A DNA stretch of 64,000 bases from Neospora caninum Liverpool (Eukaryota; Apicomplexa; Conoidasida; Eucoccidiorida; Sarcocystidae). The notes under the pieces are model-generated. The model ran no database searches. It saw only the letters and a program-made list of their open reading frames with translations, and had not been told where the DNA came from. The stretch covers positions 4,397,101 through 4,461,100 of the forward strand of contig NC_018396.1 in assembly GCF_000208865.1 (NCBI RefSeq), read 5' to 3'. A program made the position numbers and the translations under genes. This document shows, piece after piece, positions 60,901 through 64,000 of this stretch (its first letter is position 1; each line of letters opens with the position of its first letter).

Positions 60901-63900
60901 CGCACACCGGGGACACAGCCCCGCTCTGCTATCTCCGAATTCCTTTCGCCTTCCCGATGGTCCCTCGCTTGTTCTTCTCCGTTCGAGTTCGTTTCGGCCC
61001 GTCCCTCGTTTCCTGACGTACTCCCGTTCTCGCCGGGCGGTCTTCGCCCCTGTCTGTTTCTGCCATTTTCCCCCAGTCTGTGTCGACTTCTCTCTTGGTT
61101 CGTCCACACTACTTACGCCGTCATCTCTGCCGTCTTTCCGCCGCTCCTCTCGCTCGTCCTTCAGGCCGTCTCTGTTCTCCTTGTCGGCGCCTGCCGCACC
61201 GTCAGTCGGGTGCGGCCGACCGCTGCCTGCGCCGACGAGAAATCCTTCCGGACCGAAGGTCGTGGGGAAGGGCGAGCAAAGCGAGCCCACGTAGTCTGGA
61301 TAAGCGAAGACGCCTCTGCGGTCTGGGGCGCCTTGAGGCGAACTCGGAAAGAGAAACTCTGCGTGCGCAACGAACACAAACACAACAGGCAGCACACACG
61401 TTTCGTGGCGCCTCCTCCGGCACAGGCACAGAGCCACGAACAGACGAGAATGCGCCCTCCCCCCAATCGGAGACACAGTGATCCTTGCGGAGAAGACCGA
61501 GCGAATCGAACAGTCTCCACTGCTCCAGAGTGGTGGTGGGGGAGGAGAAAAGATGACCACCTCGGCGTCACGAGGGGGACAGGACTCCCTGTGATGAACC
61601 CACACTCGCAGCATCGACTGAATTGTCGAGACAGAGGCAGAAAAACAGGGAAACACTGGCACAGAGAGGCAAAGACATAGACGAGAGACGTAGTCAAATG
61701 GACACACACATCCACCGTGGGGCAAGAGAGAGACAGAGACGGATTCAGTGAGAGAGAACACACGTGCTTCTCCCAAGGCCCCTGTGGCGGCTCTCTTCTC
61801 CCACGAATGCGTCGGAGGCGGTCCACAGACTTGTTCGACGAAAGACACACGCCTTTACCGCCGCGAGAAACGGCTGAAGCGCGGCGAGAGGTAACACGTT
61901 TGCAAACCCGTCACCGGTGCAAGCATTGCAATCACCCCTGTCAGCTGCATTTGTCACGCAAAGTACGCATCGATGTGCATATAGCCTGACGAAATGAAGA
62001 GACGCCGAAACGTGCTCTCAGAAATCGGGGGGAAGCCTTTCAAACGACTGCAAGCGACATACGCCATACCAGGCAAGTACGACGCTGAAGACGCGGACCC
62101 ATACGCCGGGGAGAAAGGGTCGGCCAGATTCGACAACTCCGCCACCGCTTCTTGCCACTCTTCGCGGTCTGCTGCAGTCAGCGGAAAGCCGGCACGAGCA
62201 CAAACAATACAGTCCACCGTACCCACCTATACAAGAGACAGTCCTTTCGCCTCAGTGAAGCTCTCGAAGACCTGAGTTCTTTTGATTTGCATCCCCAACC
62301 TGTTGATTTACCGCAGTTGACTCGGATCGCGGTCCTACCTCTGCGTGGAACGAATGCATTTCACGTCTCTCTGCTCCTCCCTGCGAACGCCGCAATCGAA
62401 TGGCCTGTGGCTACACCTCTCTACCTACTTCTCTCTCGCCCGTCCCGTTTGTGGGAGCATGTATTCATATATATATATATATATATATATATAGGTAGCA
62501 TATCCATATAATCCATCAATACGAGGAAACGCGAGTTCTCTCCTTTATCCTCCCGTTCCATGCCAACCAAGGACTGGGAAGAAAGGTGCATTTTTAGCGG
62601 AAACACTCTATCCGCGTTTCGTGACCAGTTTTTGGTGTGTCTCTCACTCTTGAGCGCAGGGATTTGGCACACGTCGAGGCGCCAGTCTGGCGGGCGGAAT
62701 TCGACGGGGAGGAGTTCGGTGAACGGTGTGTTGTCCGTCTTCTTGCTGAGGATGTCCCAGATCGCTGCGAGTGATACGCTCTCGAGCAGTTTCCACGCCG
62801 TTTTCCGCCGCCGGTCCTTCCGCGCCATGCGCGACTTCTGGCGAGACAGAGCCACGGCGTCAGCTCCCCCAGGGCCCTCCCCTGCGCCTCTGAAAGAGTC
62901 GGCCCCACCCTCGCCGCCAACCTGGGCAGCGTCGCCATCTGCGGGCCCCGGCCGGAGTTCGTCGTCCTCCTCGTCTTCTTCACCTCTTGCTCTTGCGCCG
63001 CCCGCCATCCCCAAGTCTCTCCCGCGGTCGTCTCTGCCGTCGCCGCCGTCGCCAGCGCCGGAGCCCAACGCGCCCGAAACGGGCCAGGCGCCCGCGGCTC
63101 CGGCACTTGCGCCGCGCCGGCCAGCGAGGGCCTCGCTCTCGGCCTCCACCTTCAGGCCCTCGTCGCCTTTCCGGTCGCGCCCGGGCGTCGCGCCGTCGGC
63201 CAGAGGTTCGTCTTGGCTGCCATCGAGGAGCGCCGAGCCGCGGTGCGCCGGAGACGGAGGCTGCGCATGGCTCGCGAAGCGGCCGGCACCGCGGCTCGCC
63301 CCTTTCAGCCGGGACGAGTAGGCGCCCGCACAGCGGTCGTCGCGCGTGCGGCGAGAGAGCGCCGCAGGGCCCGCCCGGTCGGAGAAGCCCGAGAAGGCCG
63401 CCCCGAGGAAGATGCTGGGCGGCGCATTCGCCAGAATGTCAAAGGTTAGCGGAGCAGCGAGATCGAGGGTTTTCTCGTGGTGCAAGTAAATCCAGTCCGA
63501 GAGGCAGACCGAGTCGGAGCCGAGGTCCAGGTCGCAGTCGCCCACGCCCACGTAGCCCGGCACGCACGTCCCGTCCTCGGAGACGCCAAACAGGTCAGGG
63601 CCTCTCTGCGCCCGGGCGGAGAACCACGGGGAACGGACAGTGTGGAGCGACGCGGAGTCCACAAAGTGTCTCTCGTCGTCCGTGCCCAGCAGCGGGGCAC
63701 TCGCGAGGTACTCGCGTTTCGACAGCACGCCTTCGGAGAGGAAGCAAAGTTGACACGTGCAGTGGAGTCCGCGCTCCGCGTCTCCGTCCGCAGCGCCATC
63801 CAGCGAAAGACGGCCCGACACCTGTGGGGTCGGAGACGCCCCTGTGGCGTGGGCAGAAACGCTGGCCTCTGCGCCTGGCAGACGAGCGTCAACATTCTCC

Positions 63901-64000
63901 GGGAGGCGGTCGCTCGCGTGAGTCTTCTCTCCACGACAGACGCAGCAGGTGCACGCTCCAGGCACTCCCCACGTCCCCGCACCGCGGCCAGCTGGCTCCG
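51983..64000 (-). CDS. Giant EAF1/EP400-type SANT-domain protein, 5' partial
   Basis: The minus-strand exons are 64000-62648 (open through the window edge, so the 5' end is missing), 62171-62070, 61331-61117 and 60832-51983 (2949 codons in one exon, stop TAG). Phases match (1, 1, 0); donors are GTGAGA, GTATGG and GTAAGT. The SANT/Myb-like domain begins with PQWDLNESAMLLALVKKFG (about 60229) and resumes at VNWDLVSTTLS (about 59737) and RSPAECREQY (about 59560). This order (WxxxE...LLxLV, then NWDLVS, then RSPxxCxxxY) is that of EAF1/Vid21 and EP400, platform subunits of NuA4-type histone acetyltransferase complexes that bind histone tails. The first exon has a CxCxxC-like cysteine cluster and ends in PPDWRLDVCQIPALK. 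The C-terminal half is overwhelmingly Pro, Gly, Ala and Ser, and disordered. A nuclear scaffold role is inferred. No ATPase motifs are visible in this part. Confidence 0.8.
62468..62493 (+). repeat. (AT)n microsatellite
   Basis: A run of about 26 bases in the intron of the giant minus-strand gene, between exons 62648 and 62171. Confidence 0.9.

Noticed and set aside
60415..61848. Minus-strand open frame of 477 codons upstream of the giant exon
   Set aside because: Only 61331-61117 within it has splice sites and phase that fit. The rest crosses the acceptor at 60832 in another frame and reads like intron.

Overview
The window looks like nuclear DNA of a cyst-forming coccidian apicomplexan (Toxoplasma gondii or a close relative such as Hammondia or Neospora). 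This is inferred from intron-rich genes at roughly 50% GC, many (TA)n microsatellites, very long low-complexity exons, and a multi-PAN/Apple secreted protein of the kind these parasites use in micronemes. No bacterial-style operon, CRISPR array, insertion sequence or viral gene was seen. Gene models were built by hand from reading frames, GT/GC donors, AG acceptors and phase matching. A phase-matched exon chain is good evidence, but no transcript data were available.

Layout, left to right. 443-1628 (+): three-exon 187-aa protein of unknown function. 1.6-7.5 kb: mostly non-coding, with a 34-bp direct repeat and two weak ORFs. 7530-10547 (+): protein kinase of 794 aa with an intact HxD/DxG core but no recognisable glycine loop. 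12.17-13.97 kb (-): a small multi-exon gene, 5' end unresolved, possibly secreted. 17520-22017 (-): six-exon 534-aa protein of unknown function. 23000-31853 (-): a secreted protein with 15 PAN/Apple modules, twelve of them on their own phase 1-1 exon. 32923-37339 (-): a gene of many tiny exons. 37849-41867 (-): a six-exon protein with a Ser-rich tandem-repeat N-terminus that may be a mitochondrial leader. 43422-49642 (+): a seven-exon Mrs2/CorA-type magnesium transporter, divergent from the previous gene. 51983 to beyond 64000 (-): a very large protein with an EAF1/EP400-type SANT domain, probably a chromatin (NuA4-type) scaffold. Its 5' end lies outside the window.

The genes do not form one pathway. 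They are single eukaryotic loci of ordinary coccidian density. The most unusual items are the exon-per-module PAN array (with one module missing its last cysteine), the kinase without a glycine loop, the Mrs2 protein with about 190 residues inserted between its GMN motif and second membrane helix, the SANT domain split by about 130 residues, and two unrecognised spliced genes recovered only by phase chaining.
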